The notes: a model not told the origin generated them from the letters alone. DNA of 64,000 bases from Acidovorax sp. GW101-3H11 (GCF_001633105.1 NZ_LUKZ01000009.1:222408-286407), one strand, 5' to 3'; shown: positions 45,480 to 54,863, numbered from the stretch's first letter. Program-made: numbers and translations.

Positions 45480-46460
45480 ATGCTTGCCTTTATATTGCGC
45501 CGCCTGATCCAGGCTGTGATTGTCATGATCACGGTGGCCTTCATCTCCTTCATGCTGTTCCAGTACGTGGGAGATCCCGTGGTGTTCCTGCTGGGCCAGG
45601 ATGCCACCCCTGAACAGATCCGTGAGCTGCGCGCCTCGCTCGGTCTGGACAAACCCTTCTTTGTGCAGTTTGGCCACTTCCTGGTGAACGCAGCCCAAGG
45701 CGAATTCGGCCTGAGCCTGCGCCAGGGCGCCAAGGTGTCGCGGCTGATTGCCGAGCGTTTCCCGGCCACACTCGAACTGGCCCTGGTGGCTGCATTCCTG
45801 GCCCTGGCGATTGGCGTACCCATGGGCGTGTACGCAGCGCTCAAGCGCGGCACGTTTACCAGCCAGCTGTTCATGACCCTGTCGCTGCTGGGCGTGTCGC
45901 TGCCCACCTTCCTCATCGGCATCCTGCTGATCCTGGTGTTTGCGGTCACGCTGGGCTGGTTTCCGAGCTTCGGACGCGGTGAAGTGGTGCAGATGGGGTG
46001 GTGGAGCACAGGCCTGCTCAAGGCCAAGGGCTGGCACCACATCATCCTGCCGGCCGTCACCTTGGCCATCTTCCAGCTCACGCTGATCATGCGGCTGGTG
46101 CGGGCTGAAATGCTGGAAGTGCTGCGCACCGACTACATCAAGTTTGCGCGCGCACGGGGCCTGTCCAACCGGGCGATCCACTTCGGCCATGCCCTCAAGA
46201 ACACGCTGGTGCCTGTGATGACCATCACCGGCCTGCAGTTGGGTGGCCTGATCGCCTTTGCCATCATCACCGAGACCGTGTTCCAGTGGCCGGGCATGGG
46301 CCTGCTGTTCATCCAGGCCGTGACCTTTGCCGACATCCCTGTGATGGCGGCTTACCTCTGCCTGATTGCCCTGATTTTTGTGGTCATCAATCTGGTAGTG
46401 GACCTGCTGTACTTTGCGGTGGACCCCCGCCTGCGCGTGGGCAAGGCCGGAGGCCATTGA
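45480..46460 (+). CDS. dppB: ABC transporter permease, DppB type
   Basis: Inner-membrane permease of the peptide/nickel family. It has 326 residues and about six transmembrane helices. The N-terminal FILRRLIQAVIVMITVAFIS, DPVVFLLGQDATPEQI and the EAA-loop region ARARGLSNRAIHFGHALKN are typical of DppB. FQWPGMGLLFIQAVTFADIP is also conserved. The stop overlaps the ATG of a 49-codon ORF made largely of C-tract repeat (TGATG). Confidence 0.94.
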   Translation: MLAFILRRLIQAVIVMITVAFISFMLFQYVGDPVVFLLGQDATPEQIRELRASLGLDKPFFVQFGHFLVNAAQGEFGLSLRQGAKVSRLIAERFPATLELALVAAFLALAIGVPMGVYAALKRGTFTSQLFMTLSLLGVSLPTFLIGILLILVFAVTLGWFPSFGRGEVVQMGWWSTGLLKAKGWHHIILPAVTLAIFQLTLIMRLVRAEMLEVLRTDYIKFARARGLSNRAIHFGHALKNTLVPVMTITGLQLGGLIAFAIITETVFQWPGMGLLFIQAVTFADIPVMAAYLCLIALIFVVINLVVDLLYFAVDPRLRVGKAGGH

Positions 46461-46609
46461 TGAGCTCCCCCCTGAGGCGCTGCGCGCCATCCCCCCAGAG
46501 GGGGGGTGCTCCCCCCGCGGCGGGGCGGCCCTTGCGCGGGAGCGCTGGCCTGGGCCGCGCCAGTTTTGCCGGTTGTCGCCTGTGCTGCACGAACTTTCCG
46601 GACACCTGA
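46460..46609 (+). CDS. Bridging mini-ORF between the permease and the amidohydrolase (49 aa, hypothetical)
   Basis: The ATG overlaps the permease stop (TGATG); the TGA at 46607-46609 is one base before the amidohydrolase ATG at 46611. The peptide begins MSSPLRRCAPSPQRGGAPPA and closely resembles the translated repeat at 62953-63078. Probably not a functional protein in its own right. Confidence 0.35.
   Translation: MSSPLRRCAPSPQRGGAPPAAGRPLRGSAGLGRASFAGCRLCCTNFPDT
46467..46566 (+). repeat. C-tract repeat (type A) between permease and amidohydrolase
   Basis: CCCCCCTGAGGCGCTGCGCG, CCATCCCCCC, GGGGGGG, then CGGCGGGGCGGCCCTTGCGC and a tail GCGCTGGCCTGGGCCGCGCC, AGTTTT. The head is shared with type B copies, the middle with the copy at 62973-63072. 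Confidence 0.8.
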
Positions 46610-46610
46610 C

Positions 46611-47828
46611 ATGCAGTCCTTGAAATACAAAGCCGGAGGCCGGGCGTTTTCGCACATCGCGCAGTTCCACCCCGAGCTGACCGCGCTGCGACGCGACCTG
46701 CACGCGCACCCCGAGCTGGGGTTCGAGGAGGTCTACACCAGCAAACGCGTCAAGGAAGCCTTGACGCTCTGCGGTGTGGACGAGATCCACGACGGCATCG
46801 GGCGCACCGGTGTGGTGGGTGTGATCCGGGGGCGCAGCACGTCCAGCGGCAGCATGGTCGGCCTGCGCGCCGACATGGATGCGCTGCCCCTGGCCGAGCA
46901 CAACGATTTCTCCTGGAAGTCGTGCAAACCCGGCCTGATGCATGGCTGTGGCCATGATGGCCACACCGCCATGCTGGTGGGCGCCGCGCGCTACCTGGCC
47001 GAGACCCGCAATTTCGACGGCACGGCGGTGCTGGTGTTCCAGCCCGGCGAAGAAGGTTTTGCGGGTGCCCGCGTGATGATGGAGGACGGCCTGTTTGACC
47101 GCTTCCCGGTGCAGTCCATCTATGCCATGCACAACTGGCCTGCGATGAAGCCCGGCACCGTGGGCATCAATGCCGGCCCCATGATGGCAGCGGCGGACCG
47201 CTTCACGATCGAGATCACGGGCCGTGGCGGCCACGGGGCCCATGCCTACCAGACGGTGGACGTGCTGGTCGTGGCCGCGCACATCATCACGGCGGCGCAA
47301 AGCATCGTGTCGCGCAATGTGCGCCCCATCGAAAGCGCCGTGGTCAGCATCTGCGCCGCGCAGGCGGGCGACCTGGGGGCCTTCAGCGTGCTGCCGGGCT
47401 CTGCCACGCTGGTGGGCACCGTGCGCACGTTCGACCCGGTGGTGCAGGAGATGGTGGAAAAGCGCCTCAAAGAGCTGTGCAATGCCATCGCCCTGGGCTT
47501 TGGCGCCACGGCCACCGTGCACTACGAACGCATCTACCCGGCCACCATCAACAGCGAAAGCGAAGCCATTTTTGCTGGCGACGTGGCCGAATCCCTGCTG
47601 GGTGCTGACCATGTCGTGCGCGACCTGGAGCCTAGCATGGGCGCCGAGGATTTCGCCTTCATGCTCCAGACCCGCCCCGGTGCCTACCTGCGCCTGGGCC
47701 AGGGCACGGGGGCCAGCGGCAGTGCGCTGCACAACAGCCGCTATGACTTCAACGACGACATCCTGCCGCTGGGCGCCGCATTGCACGCAAGCCTGATCGA
47801 GCAATCGATGCCGCTGGCCATGCCCTGA
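46611..47828 (+). CDS. M20 family amidohydrolase (hippurate hydrolase-like)
   Basis: Zinc-dependent amidohydrolase/aminoacylase of subfamily M20D, 405 residues. Family motifs in order: LRRDLHAHPELGFEE, GLRADMDALPLAE, MHGCGHDGHTAMLVGAARYL (metal-binding Cys and His), FQPGEEGFAGARVMME, then the lid domain with TGRGGHGAHAYQTVD, and SMGAEDFAFML (C-terminal metal ligand). There is no signal peptide, so it should act in the cytoplasm on an N-acylated or amide compound brought in by the surrounding transporter. The true substrate is unknown. It lies inside the operon between permease and second binding protein. Confidence 0.9.
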   Translation: MQSLKYKAGGRAFSHIAQFHPELTALRRDLHAHPELGFEEVYTSKRVKEALTLCGVDEIHDGIGRTGVVGVIRGRSTSSGSMVGLRADMDALPLAEHNDFSWKSCKPGLMHGCGHDGHTAMLVGAARYLAETRNFDGTAVLVFQPGEEGFAGARVMMEDGLFDRFPVQSIYAMHNWPAMKPGTVGINAGPMMAAADRFTIEITGRGGHGAHAYQTVDVLVVAAHIITAAQSIVSRNVRPIESAVVSICAAQAGDLGAFSVLPGSATLVGTVRTFDPVVQEMVEKRLKELCNAIALGFGATATVHYERIYPATINSESEAIFAGDVAESLLGADHVVRDLEPSMGAEDFAFMLQTRPGAYLRLGQGTGASGSALHNSRYDFNDDILPLGAALHASLIEQSMPLAMP

Positions 47829-47917
47829 GAGCACGCCTCCCGTTTCTCCACGCAACGCCACACCCCATCCCCTTGGATGTCCCCCTTTCGTATCCTTTTT
47901 TTCACGAGGAGATTCCG

Positions 47918-49498
47918 ATGAAATTCCAGAAGAAAGTTGCCCTTGCCACCTTGTTTGCCGCCATGGCAACGGCCAGCGTGGTTGCCAGTGCGCAGACCAT
48001 CCGGGTTGCCAACCAGGGCGACTCGCTGTCCATGGACCCGCACTCGCTCAACGAGTCGCTGCAGCTGAGCGTGACCGGCAACGTGTACGAACCCCTGGTC
48101 GGCCGCAACAAGGACCTGAGCCTGGCGCCCGCGCTGGCCACGGCCTGGAAGCAGACCTCGCCCACCGTCTGGCGCTTCGAGCTGCGCAAGGGCGTGCAAT
48201 TCCATGACGGCACGCCGTTCACCGCCGACGACGTGGTGTTCAGCTTCGCGCGCACCCAGGTGGAAGGCTCGGACATGAAGAGCTACACCAACGACTTCAA
48301 GGAAGTGCGCAAGATCGACGACCACACGGTCGAGATCGAAACCAAGACGCCGTTCCCCATCCTGCCCGACGTGATCTCGCTCGTGTACATCATGAGCAAG
48401 AAGTGGTGTGAGACCAACCAGGCCCTGGGCCCGGTGGACCGCCGCAAGGGCATCGAGAACGCGGCCTCGTTCCGCGCCAACGGCACGGGCCCCTTCCGCC
48501 TGCGTGAGCGCCAGCCCAATGTGCGCTCGGTGTTCACCCGCAACGGCACCTACTGGGGCAAGATCGAAGGCAACGCCACCGAAGTCGTGTTCACCCCCAT
48601 CGGCAACGATGCAACCCGCGTGGCGGCCCTGCTGTCGGGCGAAGTGGACGTGATGGAACCCGTGCCCGTGCAGGACATCGACCGCGTGAACGGTGGCGCC
48701 AACACCCGCGCCATCACCGGCCCCGAACTGCGCACCATCTTCCTGGGCATGGACCAGAAGCGTGACGAGCTGCTGTACTCCAACGTCAAGGGCAAGAACC
48801 CCTTCAAGGACAAGCGCGTGCGCCAGGCCTTCTACCAGGCCATCGACATCGAAGGCATCAAGCGCACCGTGATGCGCGGCGCCTCCAACCCCTCGGCCCT
48901 GCTGGTCGGCCCCGGCATCAACGGCTTCCAGCCCGATGCCAAGCGGCTGCCCTACGATGTGGAAGCCGCCAAGAAGCTGCTGGCCGAAGCGGGTTACCCC
49001 AACGGCTTCGAAGTGGCCATGAACTGCCCGAACGACCGCTACGTGAACGACGGCCGCATCTGCCAGACTGTGGCCGCCAACCTCTCGCGCATCAACGTCA
49101 AGGTCAACCTGCAGGCCGAAACCAAGGGCACCTACTTCCCCAAGATCCTGCGCCGCGACACCAGCTTCTACATGCTGGGCTGGACCCCCGCCACCTATGA
49201 CTCGCACAACGCCCTGAATGCGCTGGTGCGCTGCGTGGACGACAAGGGCGCAGGCCAGTTCAACCTGGGTGCGTACTGCAACCCCAAGGTGGACGAGCTG
49301 ACCCTCAAGATCCAGTCCGAGACCGACAAGGCCAAGCGCAACGCCATGATCAAGGAAGCGTTTGACCTGCATGCTGCCGATGTGGGCCACATCCCGCTGC
49401 ACCAGCAGGCCCTGGCCTGGGGTGTGAACAAGAACGTCAAGCTGGTGCAGCTGGCGGACAACTTCATGCCCTTCAAGTGGATGAGCATCAACAAGTAA
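47918..49498 (+). CDS. ABC transporter substrate-binding protein, peptide type (second)
   Basis: Second family 5 binding protein, also 526 residues but clearly diverged from the one at 43761. The signal peptide is about 1-24 (MKFQKKVALATLFAAMATAS). NVYEPLVGRN, RFELRKGVQFHDGTPFTADD and GTGPFRLRERQPN are the matching family segments. ATG at 47918 has a strong ribosome binding site (CGAGGAG). Two binding proteins in one operon suggest that the transporter serves two classes of ligand. Confidence 0.93.
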   Translation: MKFQKKVALATLFAAMATASVVASAQTIRVANQGDSLSMDPHSLNESLQLSVTGNVYEPLVGRNKDLSLAPALATAWKQTSPTVWRFELRKGVQFHDGTPFTADDVVFSFARTQVEGSDMKSYTNDFKEVRKIDDHTVEIETKTPFPILPDVISLVYIMSKKWCETNQALGPVDRRKGIENAASFRANGTGPFRLRERQPNVRSVFTRNGTYWGKIEGNATEVVFTPIGNDATRVAALLSGEVDVMEPVPVQDIDRVNGGANTRAITGPELRTIFLGMDQKRDELLYSNVKGKNPFKDKRVRQAFYQAIDIEGIKRTVMRGASNPSALLVGPGINGFQPDAKRLPYDVEAAKKLLAEAGYPNGFEVAMNCPNDRYVNDGRICQTVAANLSRINVKVNLQAETKGTYFPKILRRDTSFYMLGWTPATYDSHNALNALVRCVDDKGAGQFNLGAYCNPKVDELTLKIQSETDKAKRNAMIKEAFDLHAADVGHIPLHQQALAWGVNKNVKLVQLADNFMPFKWMSINK

Positions 49499-49563
49499 GT
49501 CCGCCCGCAAAAGATCGAAGAGAAGAAAGAGAGAACAACCGGTTCTCTTGAAAGTTCGCACCA

Positions 49564-49600
49564 CCGCCCGGCTGCTACCCGGGCCGGGCGGCGGTGTTTG
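49564..49600 (+). terminator. GC-rich hairpin before the second permease, weak terminator or attenuator
   Basis: CCGCCCGG (49564-49571) pairs with CCGGGCGG (49584-49591), followed by TGTTTGTTT. It repeats the pattern of a stem-loop after a binding-protein gene in this operon. Confidence 0.35.
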
Positions 49601-49616
49601 TTTACTGGTTCCCACA

Positions 49617-50528
49617 ATGAAAACAACCCTTGCCCGCTGGTTTGACAGCGATGTCGGCTACAGCTTTCGCACATCGCCCATGGCGATGGTCGCTGCCGCG
49701 ATTGCGCTGATCTGTGTGTTCTGTTCGGTGTTTGCCGGATGGGTCGCACCCCACAACCCCTTTGACCTGGCCACGCTGGAGCTGAGCGACGCCCGCTTGC
49801 CCCCCGCCTGGAGCGCCGAAGGCTCCATGAAATACCCCCTGGGCACCGACGACCAGGGCCGCGACATCCTGTCCGCGCTGATCTATGGCGCCCGCATCTC
49901 GCTCGTCGTGGGCCTGGCCTCGGTGGTGCTGTCGGTGCTGGTGGGCGTGGCTTTTGGCCTGCTGGCAGGCTTCAAGGGCGGCTGGATCGATGCCGTGCTC
50001 ATGCGCCTGTGCGACGTGATGCTGTCCTTCCCCGCCATCCTGGTGGCCCTGCTGATCGCCGGCGTGGGCCGCGCGCTGTTCCCGAACGCGCACGAATCCC
50101 TGGCCTTTGGTGTGCTGATCATCTCCATCTCGCTCACCGGCTGGGTGCAGTACGCGCGCACGGTGCGCGGCTCCACGCTGGTCGAGCGCAACAAGGAATA
50201 CGTGCAGGCCGCCCGCGTCACCGGCGTGTCGCCGCTGCGCATCATGCGCAAGCATGTACTGCCCAACGTGATGGGCCCGGTGATGGTGCTGGCCACCATC
50301 CAGGTCGCCACCGCCATCATCACCGAAGCCACGCTGTCCTTCCTGGGCGTGGGCGCGCCGCCCACCTCGCCCTCGCTGGGCACGCTGATCCGCATCGGCA
50401 ACGACTACCTGTTCTCGGGCGAATGGTGGATCACCGTGTTCCCTGGCGCCATGCTGGTGCTGATTGCCTTGTCAGTGAATCTGCTCGGTGACTGGCTGCG
50501 CGACGCGCTCAACCCGCGCCTGCGTTGA
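49617..50528 (+). CDS. dppC: ABC transporter permease, DppC type
   Basis: Second permease subunit, 303 residues with about six transmembrane helices. FDSDVGYSFRTSPMAMVAAA leads into helix 1. PLGTDDQGRDILSALIYGAR is the DppC signature and AARVTGVSPLRIMRKHVLPN the EAA loop contacting the ATPases. GVGAPPTSPSLGTLI is also conserved. It pairs with the DppB-type permease at 45480. Confidence 0.94.
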   Translation: MKTTLARWFDSDVGYSFRTSPMAMVAAAIALICVFCSVFAGWVAPHNPFDLATLELSDARLPPAWSAEGSMKYPLGTDDQGRDILSALIYGARISLVVGLASVVLSVLVGVAFGLLAGFKGGWIDAVLMRLCDVMLSFPAILVALLIAGVGRALFPNAHESLAFGVLIISISLTGWVQYARTVRGSTLVERNKEYVQAARVTGVSPLRIMRKHVLPNVMGPVMVLATIQVATAIITEATLSFLGVGAPPTSPSLGTLIRIGNDYLFSGEWWITVFPGAMLVLIALSVNLLGDWLRDALNPRLR

Positions 50529-50557
50529 ACAAGAACAACAAGAAAAGCGACATTCCC

Positions 50558-51571
50558 ATGAGTCTTCTCGAAGTCAAAAACCTCGTAGTCGAATTTCCCG
50601 GCCGCCGCGGTACCCTGCGCGCCCTGGACGACATTTCCTTTTCCATTGCACCCGGTGAGATCCTGGGCGTGGTGGGAGAGTCCGGCGCTGGCAAATCCCT
50701 CACCGGCGCAGCCATCATCGGCCTGCTGGAGCCGCCGGGCCGCGTGGCCTCGGGCCAGATCCTGCTGGAAGGCCAGCGCATCGACAACCTCAGCAACGAG
50801 GAAATGCGCCACATCCGGGGCCGCCGGATCGGTGCGATCTTTCAAGATCCGCTGACCTCGCTGAACCCGCTGTACACCGTGGGCCGCCAGCTTACCGAGA
50901 CCATCCTGGCCCACCTGCCGGTCACGCCCGCCGAGGCGCGCCAGCGCGCCATTGCGCTGCTCAAGGACACCGGCATCCCGGCCGCCGAGGAGCGCATCGA
51001 CCACTACCCGCACCAGTTCTCTGGCGGCATGCGCCAGCGGGTGGTGATTGCCCTGGCCCTGGCGGCCGAGCCGAAGCTCATCGTGGCCGACGAGCCCACC
51101 ACGGCGCTCGATGTGTCCATCCAGGCGCAGATCATCACGCTGCTCAAAAACATCTGCAAATCGCGCGGCGCGGCCGTGATGCTGATTACCCACGACATGG
51201 GCGTGATCGCCGAGACCTGCGACCGCGTGGCCGTGCTGTACGCCGGGCGCGTGGCCGAGATCGGCCCGGTGCACGACGTGATCAACAAGCCGTCGCACCC
51301 CTACACCTCGGGCCTCATGGCGTCCATCCCGGACATGACGATGGACCGCGAGCGCCTGAACCAGATCGACGGCGCCATGCCGCGCCTGAACGCCATCCCC
51401 AAGGGCTGCGCCTACAACCCCCGCTGCCCCCAAACCTTTGACCGTTGCATGACCGAACGCCCTGACCTGATGCCAGCGGGCTCCACCCGTGCCGCCTGCT
51501 GGCTGCACGCCGGTGCGTCCACGACCGCCCCTACCGCCACTGCCGCCACGAAAGCCGGGGTGACCGCATGA
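50558..51571 (+). CDS. dppD: ABC transporter ATPase, DppD type
   Basis: First ATPase subunit, 337 residues. Walker [12 protein letters not shown]-loop [10 protein letters not shown], signature FSGGMRQRV, Walker [13 protein letters not shown] and the switch THDMGV are present. The C-terminal oligopeptide-transporter extension has cysteines in [15 protein letters not shown], a cluster known in this family to bind iron-sulfur in some members. ATG 50558 is preferred over an in-frame TTG at 50525. The stop overlaps the next gene (ATGA). Confidence 0.95.
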   Translation: MSLLEVKNLVVEFPGRRGTLRALDDISFSIAPGEILGVVGESGAGKSLTGAAIIGLLEPPGRVASGQILLEGQRIDNLSNEEMRHIRGRRIGAIFQDPLTSLNPLYTVGRQLTETILAHLPVTPAEARQRAIALLKDTGIPAAEERIDHYPHQFSGGMRQRVVIALALAAEPKLIVADEPTTALDVSIQAQIITLLKNICKSRGAAVMLITHDMGVIAETCDRVAVLYAGRVAEIGPVHDVINKPSHPYTSGLMASIPDMTMDRERLNQIDGAMPRLNAIPKGCAYNPRCPQTFDRCMTERPDLMPAGSTRAACWLHAGASTTAPTATAATKAGVTA

Positions 51572-52605
51572 GCGCCGCGACCACCACCACGGCGGCTTCC
51601 GCACCCGTGAAGAGCAAGGCCCTGGTCCAGGCCCATGACCTGGCCAAGACCTTCGACGTCTCTGCCCCCTGGCTCAACCGCGTGATCGAGCGCAAGCCGC
51701 GCACTCTGCTGCATGCGGTGGACGGCGTGAGCTTCGAGATCGAAAAGGGCAAGACCCTGGCCCTGGTGGGCGAGTCCGGCTGCGGCAAGAGCACCGTGGC
51801 CCGCCTGCTGGTGGGCCTGTACGAGCCCACACGCGGCGGCCTCACGTTCGACAACCAGGATGCCCACGCCGCCTTCAAGGGCAAGGACGCGCAGGCCATG
51901 CGCCGCCGCATCCAGATGATCTTCCAGGACCCGTACGCGAGTTTGAACCCGCGCTGGCTGGTCGAAGACATCATCGGCGAGCCGCTGCGCGAGCACGGCC
52001 TGATCACCGACAAGGCCGAACTCAAGGCCCGCGTGGGCGAGCTGCTCAAGTCCGTGGGCCTGTCGCCGCTCGACATGGTCAAGTACCCGCACCAGTTCTC
52101 GGGCGGCCAGCGCCAGCGCATCTCCATTGCGCGTGCGCTCGCCACCGAGCCCGAGTTCCTGGTCTGCGACGAGCCCACCTCGGCGCTCGACGTGTCGGTG
52201 CAGGCCCAGGTGCTCAACATCATGAAGGACCTGCAGCGCGAGCGGCAGCTCACTTACCTGTTCATCAGCCACAACCTGGCCGTGGTGCGCCACGTGAGCG
52301 ACCAGGTCGGCGTGATGTACCTGGGCCGCCTGGTGGAGCTGGCCGACAAGCACCAGCTGTTCAACAGCCCGCGCCACCCCTACACGCGCATGCTGCTCGA
52401 TGCCATCCCCAAGATGCACGACACCGGCAAGGCGCGCACCCCCGTGCAGGGCGAGGTGCCCAACCCGCTGAACCCGCCGCCCGGCTGCGCCTTCAACCCC
52501 CGCTGCCCGCATGTGAACGACCGCTGCCGCACCGAGCGCCCCAAGCTGCTGAGCATCGGCGGCATCCGCATCGCCTGCCACGCGGTGGAAGAGGGCCGTA
52601 TTTGA
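51568..52605 (+). CDS. dppF: ABC transporter ATPase, DppF type
   Basis: Second ATPase subunit, 345 residues. Walker A GESGCGKSTV, Q-loop FQDPYASLNP, signature FSGGQRQRI, Walker B FLVCDEPTSALD, switch SHNLAV, and the C-terminal cysteine cluster GCAFNPRCPHVNDRC. It overlaps dppD by ATGA and is the last gene of the operon; an AT-rich repeat and a terminator follow. Confidence 0.95.
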   Translation: MSAATTTTAASAPVKSKALVQAHDLAKTFDVSAPWLNRVIERKPRTLLHAVDGVSFEIEKGKTLALVGESGCGKSTVARLLVGLYEPTRGGLTFDNQDAHAAFKGKDAQAMRRRIQMIFQDPYASLNPRWLVEDIIGEPLREHGLITDKAELKARVGELLKSVGLSPLDMVKYPHQFSGGQRQRISIARALATEPEFLVCDEPTSALDVSVQAQVLNIMKDLQRERQLTYLFISHNLAVVRHVSDQVGVMYLGRLVELADKHQLFNSPRHPYTRMLLDAIPKMHDTGKARTPVQGEVPNPLNPPPGCAFNPRCPHVNDRCRTERPKLLSIGGIRIACHAVEEGRI

Positions 52606-52608
52606 TGA

Positions 52609-52668
52609 TTTGCTATTAAATATGTAGCTATAAAGGCATGATGGAAGCGCGGTAAAGGCCTTTTTTCT
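52609..52668 (+). repeat. AT-rich dispersed repeat after the peptide ABC operon
   Basis: TTTGCTATTAAATATGTAGC, TATAAAGGCATGATGGAAGC, GCGGTAAAGGCC, then a T run. It is one of the two most complete copies of the first subtype, with 61476-61533. Confidence 0.75.
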
Positions 52669-52720
52669 TTAGAAAATTGCCCTCTCCCGCCTAGAGAACA
52701 CCCGTCCCTCGCCCATCCAG

Positions 52721-52755
52721 CGCCACAGGCTCCCTCGGGAGCCTGTGGCGTTTTT
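52721..52755 (+). terminator. Intrinsic terminator after the peptide ABC operon
   Basis: CGCCACAGGCTCCC and GGGAGCCTGTGGCG form a perfect stem (52721-52734 with 52737-52750), followed by five T. The opposite strand lacks a T run. Confidence 0.9.
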
Positions 52756-52858
52756 GCCGTGGTGCCTCCCTGTGTTGTTTCACGCCCCTGTCACGCGGCC
52801 TGCCCACGATGCAGGCTTTTGTGATCCACCACACCGATACACAGACAGGGGCCGGAAC

Positions 52859-54787
52859 ATGACGATGGGTTTGTGGGCAATTCAGAAGCAGGTGCACTGC
52901 GCACTGCACCGAGCACGCGTGGGCCTGCTGGCGCTGGCGGCCGCCAGTGCGCTGGCCGCCTGTGGCGGCTCCGACGGCGGCGATCAGGCCAAGCCGCTGG
53001 AGCTGACCATCCTGCACATCAACGACCACCACTCCACGCTGGAGTCCCGGTCCAAGACGCTCAAGCTCTCGGCCGGTGGTGCATCGGCTGTGGATGTGGC
53101 GGTGGACGCGGGCGGTTTTCCGCGCGTCACGGCCGCCATCAGCGAGCTGGCCGCCCAGTCTCCCCATGTGCTCAAGCTGCACGCGGGGGATGCGCTCACC
53201 GGCACGCTGTACTTCAACCGCGCAGGGGCCGATGGCGAGGCCGACGCCGCCCTGATGAACACCGTGTGTTTTGACGCCTTCACCCTGGGCAACCACGAGT
53301 TCGACAAGGGCGACACGGGCCTCAAGGGTTTTCTGGACCTGCTGCGCAAAGGCACGTGCAAGACGCCCGTGCTCAGCGCCAATGTGCAGTTCGGCGCGGG
53401 CTCGGCGCTCCATGCGACGCGTGCGGCGGGCTACGTCAGCCCCTCCACCGTGGTCGAGCGTGATGGGCAAAAGATCGGCATCGTGGGCCTGACCATTGCG
53501 CAGAAGACCAAGGCCTCGTCCAGCCCCGACGCAGACACCACCTTCCAGGACGAGACCGCCGCCGCGCAGCGCGAGATCGACGCACTGCGCGCCAGGAACG
53601 TGAACAAGATCATCCTGCTCAGCCACATCGGCTATGAGTACGATAAGCAGGTGGCCGCGCGCCTGTCGGGGGTGGATGTGGTGGTGGGCGGAGACTCGCA
53701 CACGCTGCTGGGCCCCAACACCCTGACCACCACCGGCGTGGGCTCGCCCGCCGGGGCTTACCCCACCCGCATCACCGACAAGGACGGCAAACCCGTGTGT
53801 GTGGTGCAGGCCTGGGAATACGCGCAGGTGGTGGGCGAACTCAAGGTCAGCTTCAACGCGCAGGGCGAGGTCACGCAGTGCACGGGCACGCCCCATGTGC
53901 TGATTGGCGACAGCTTCACCCTCGGCGGCAAGGCCGCCACCGACGCGGAAAAGGCGGCGATCAAGGCCAGTGCCGCCGCCACCGGCGTGCTGCGCATCAC
54001 CACGCCATCGGCCCCCGCCACCGCCGCCCTGCAACCATTCAAGGACCGCGTGGCCGTGTTCAACAAGACCCAGGTGGCCGTGGTGCCGCAAGAGCTGTGC
54101 TCGCGCCGTGTGCCCGGCGGTGTGGGCTCGGTGGACTACAGCCGCTCCAGCGCGGCCTGCAATGCCGAGGGCAGCGTGAGCCTGCGCGGCGGCGACATCC
54201 AGCAGCTGGTGGCCCAGGCCTACCTGGAAGTGGCCAACGAGAAGTACGGCGGCGCCGACATCACGCTGCAAAGCGGCGGCGGTGTGCGCATTCCGCTGCA
54301 GGGCACGGTGACGGCCGCACAGGTGATCCAGGTGCTGCCGTTTGGCAACATGCTGTTCCGCCTCGACATCACGGGCCAGGAGGTCAAGGGCATGCTCGAA
54401 GACGGCCTGGAAGCCGTGTACGGTGCGGGTGGCTCCACCGGCCCGTACCCCTACACCGGCGGCCTGCGCTACGACGTGAATGCCAAGGCCGCCTTCGGCA
54501 GCCGCGTGGCCAACATCGAGGTGCGCAACCCCGCCACGGGCGCCTGGGCCGCGCTGGACACCGGCAAGACCTACAAGCTGTTCGTGCTGAGCTTCAACGC
54601 CACCGGCGGCGACGGCTACAAGACCCTTGCCGCCGTGCCCGCCGCGCGCCGCCTGGACATTGGCGTGCTGGATGCCGACGTGTTCCTCGGCTACATCGAC
54701 AAGCAGGCCAAGGACGCGGCCACCAGCCTTCCGCTGCTCCAGCGCCTGCCGGTGGAGCTGTACAGCACCCGGAGTTTTGCGAACTGA
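52859..54787 (+). CDS. 5'-nucleotidase/UshA-family metallophosphoesterase, predicted lipoprotein
   Basis: Two-metal phosphoesterase of 642 residues that releases phosphate from nucleotides or similar compounds. The N-terminus has a lipobox (SALAAC, Cys35) followed by GGSDGGD, so it should be a membrane-anchored lipoprotein. Metal-site motifs run in order: LTILHINDHHST, LHAGDALTGTLYF, TLGNHEFDKG, ILLSHIGYEYD, VVGGDSHTLLG. The C-terminal 5'-nucleotidase domain starts about residue 420 and carries DITLQSGGGVRIPLQGTV and LSFNATGGDGYKTL. The ATG at 52859 gives the lipoprotein signal. Stands alone. Confidence 0.93.
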   Translation: MTMGLWAIQKQVHCALHRARVGLLALAAASALAACGGSDGGDQAKPLELTILHINDHHSTLESRSKTLKLSAGGASAVDVAVDAGGFPRVTAAISELAAQSPHVLKLHAGDALTGTLYFNRAGADGEADAALMNTVCFDAFTLGNHEFDKGDTGLKGFLDLLRKGTCKTPVLSANVQFGAGSALHATRAAGYVSPSTVVERDGQKIGIVGLTIAQKTKASSSPDADTTFQDETAAAQREIDALRARNVNKIILLSHIGYEYDKQVAARLSGVDVVVGGDSHTLLGPNTLTTTGVGSPAGAYPTRITDKDGKPVCVVQAWEYAQVVGELKVSFNAQGEVTQCTGTPHVLIGDSFTLGGKAATDAEKAAIKASAAATGVLRITTPSAPATAALQPFKDRVAVFNKTQVAVVPQELCSRRVPGGVGSVDYSRSSAACNAEGSVSLRGGDIQQLVAQAYLEVANEKYGGADITLQSGGGVRIPLQGTVTAAQVIQVLPFGNMLFRLDITGQEVKGMLEDGLEAVYGAGGSTGPYPYTGGLRYDVNAKAAFGSRVANIEVRNPATGAWAALDTGKTYKLFVLSFNATGGDGYKTLAAVPAARRLDIGVLDADVFLGYIDKQAKDAATSLPLLQRLPVELYSTRSFAN

Positions 54788-54803
54788 GTGCGTCGGAGTT
54801 CGA

Positions 54804-54863
54804 AGTAAAAATGGCTGCCTGCGCCTGATGGATAAGCGCTAGTAGCTATGATTTTTATAGTGC
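54804..54863 (-). repeat. AT-rich dispersed repeat after the 5'-nucleotidase gene
   Basis: Minus strand: GCACTATAAAAATCATAGCT, ACTAGCGCTTATCCATCAGG, CGCAGGCAGCCATTTTTACT. It is complete and of the second subtype (GCGCTTAT, then GGC...GCC before a T run). Confidence 0.75.

Noticed and set aside
45465..47969. 834-codon open frame on the minus strand, opposite dppB and the amidohydrolase
   Set aside because: Shadow of strongly supported plus-strand genes, with no family features and His/Arg/Gly-rich composition.
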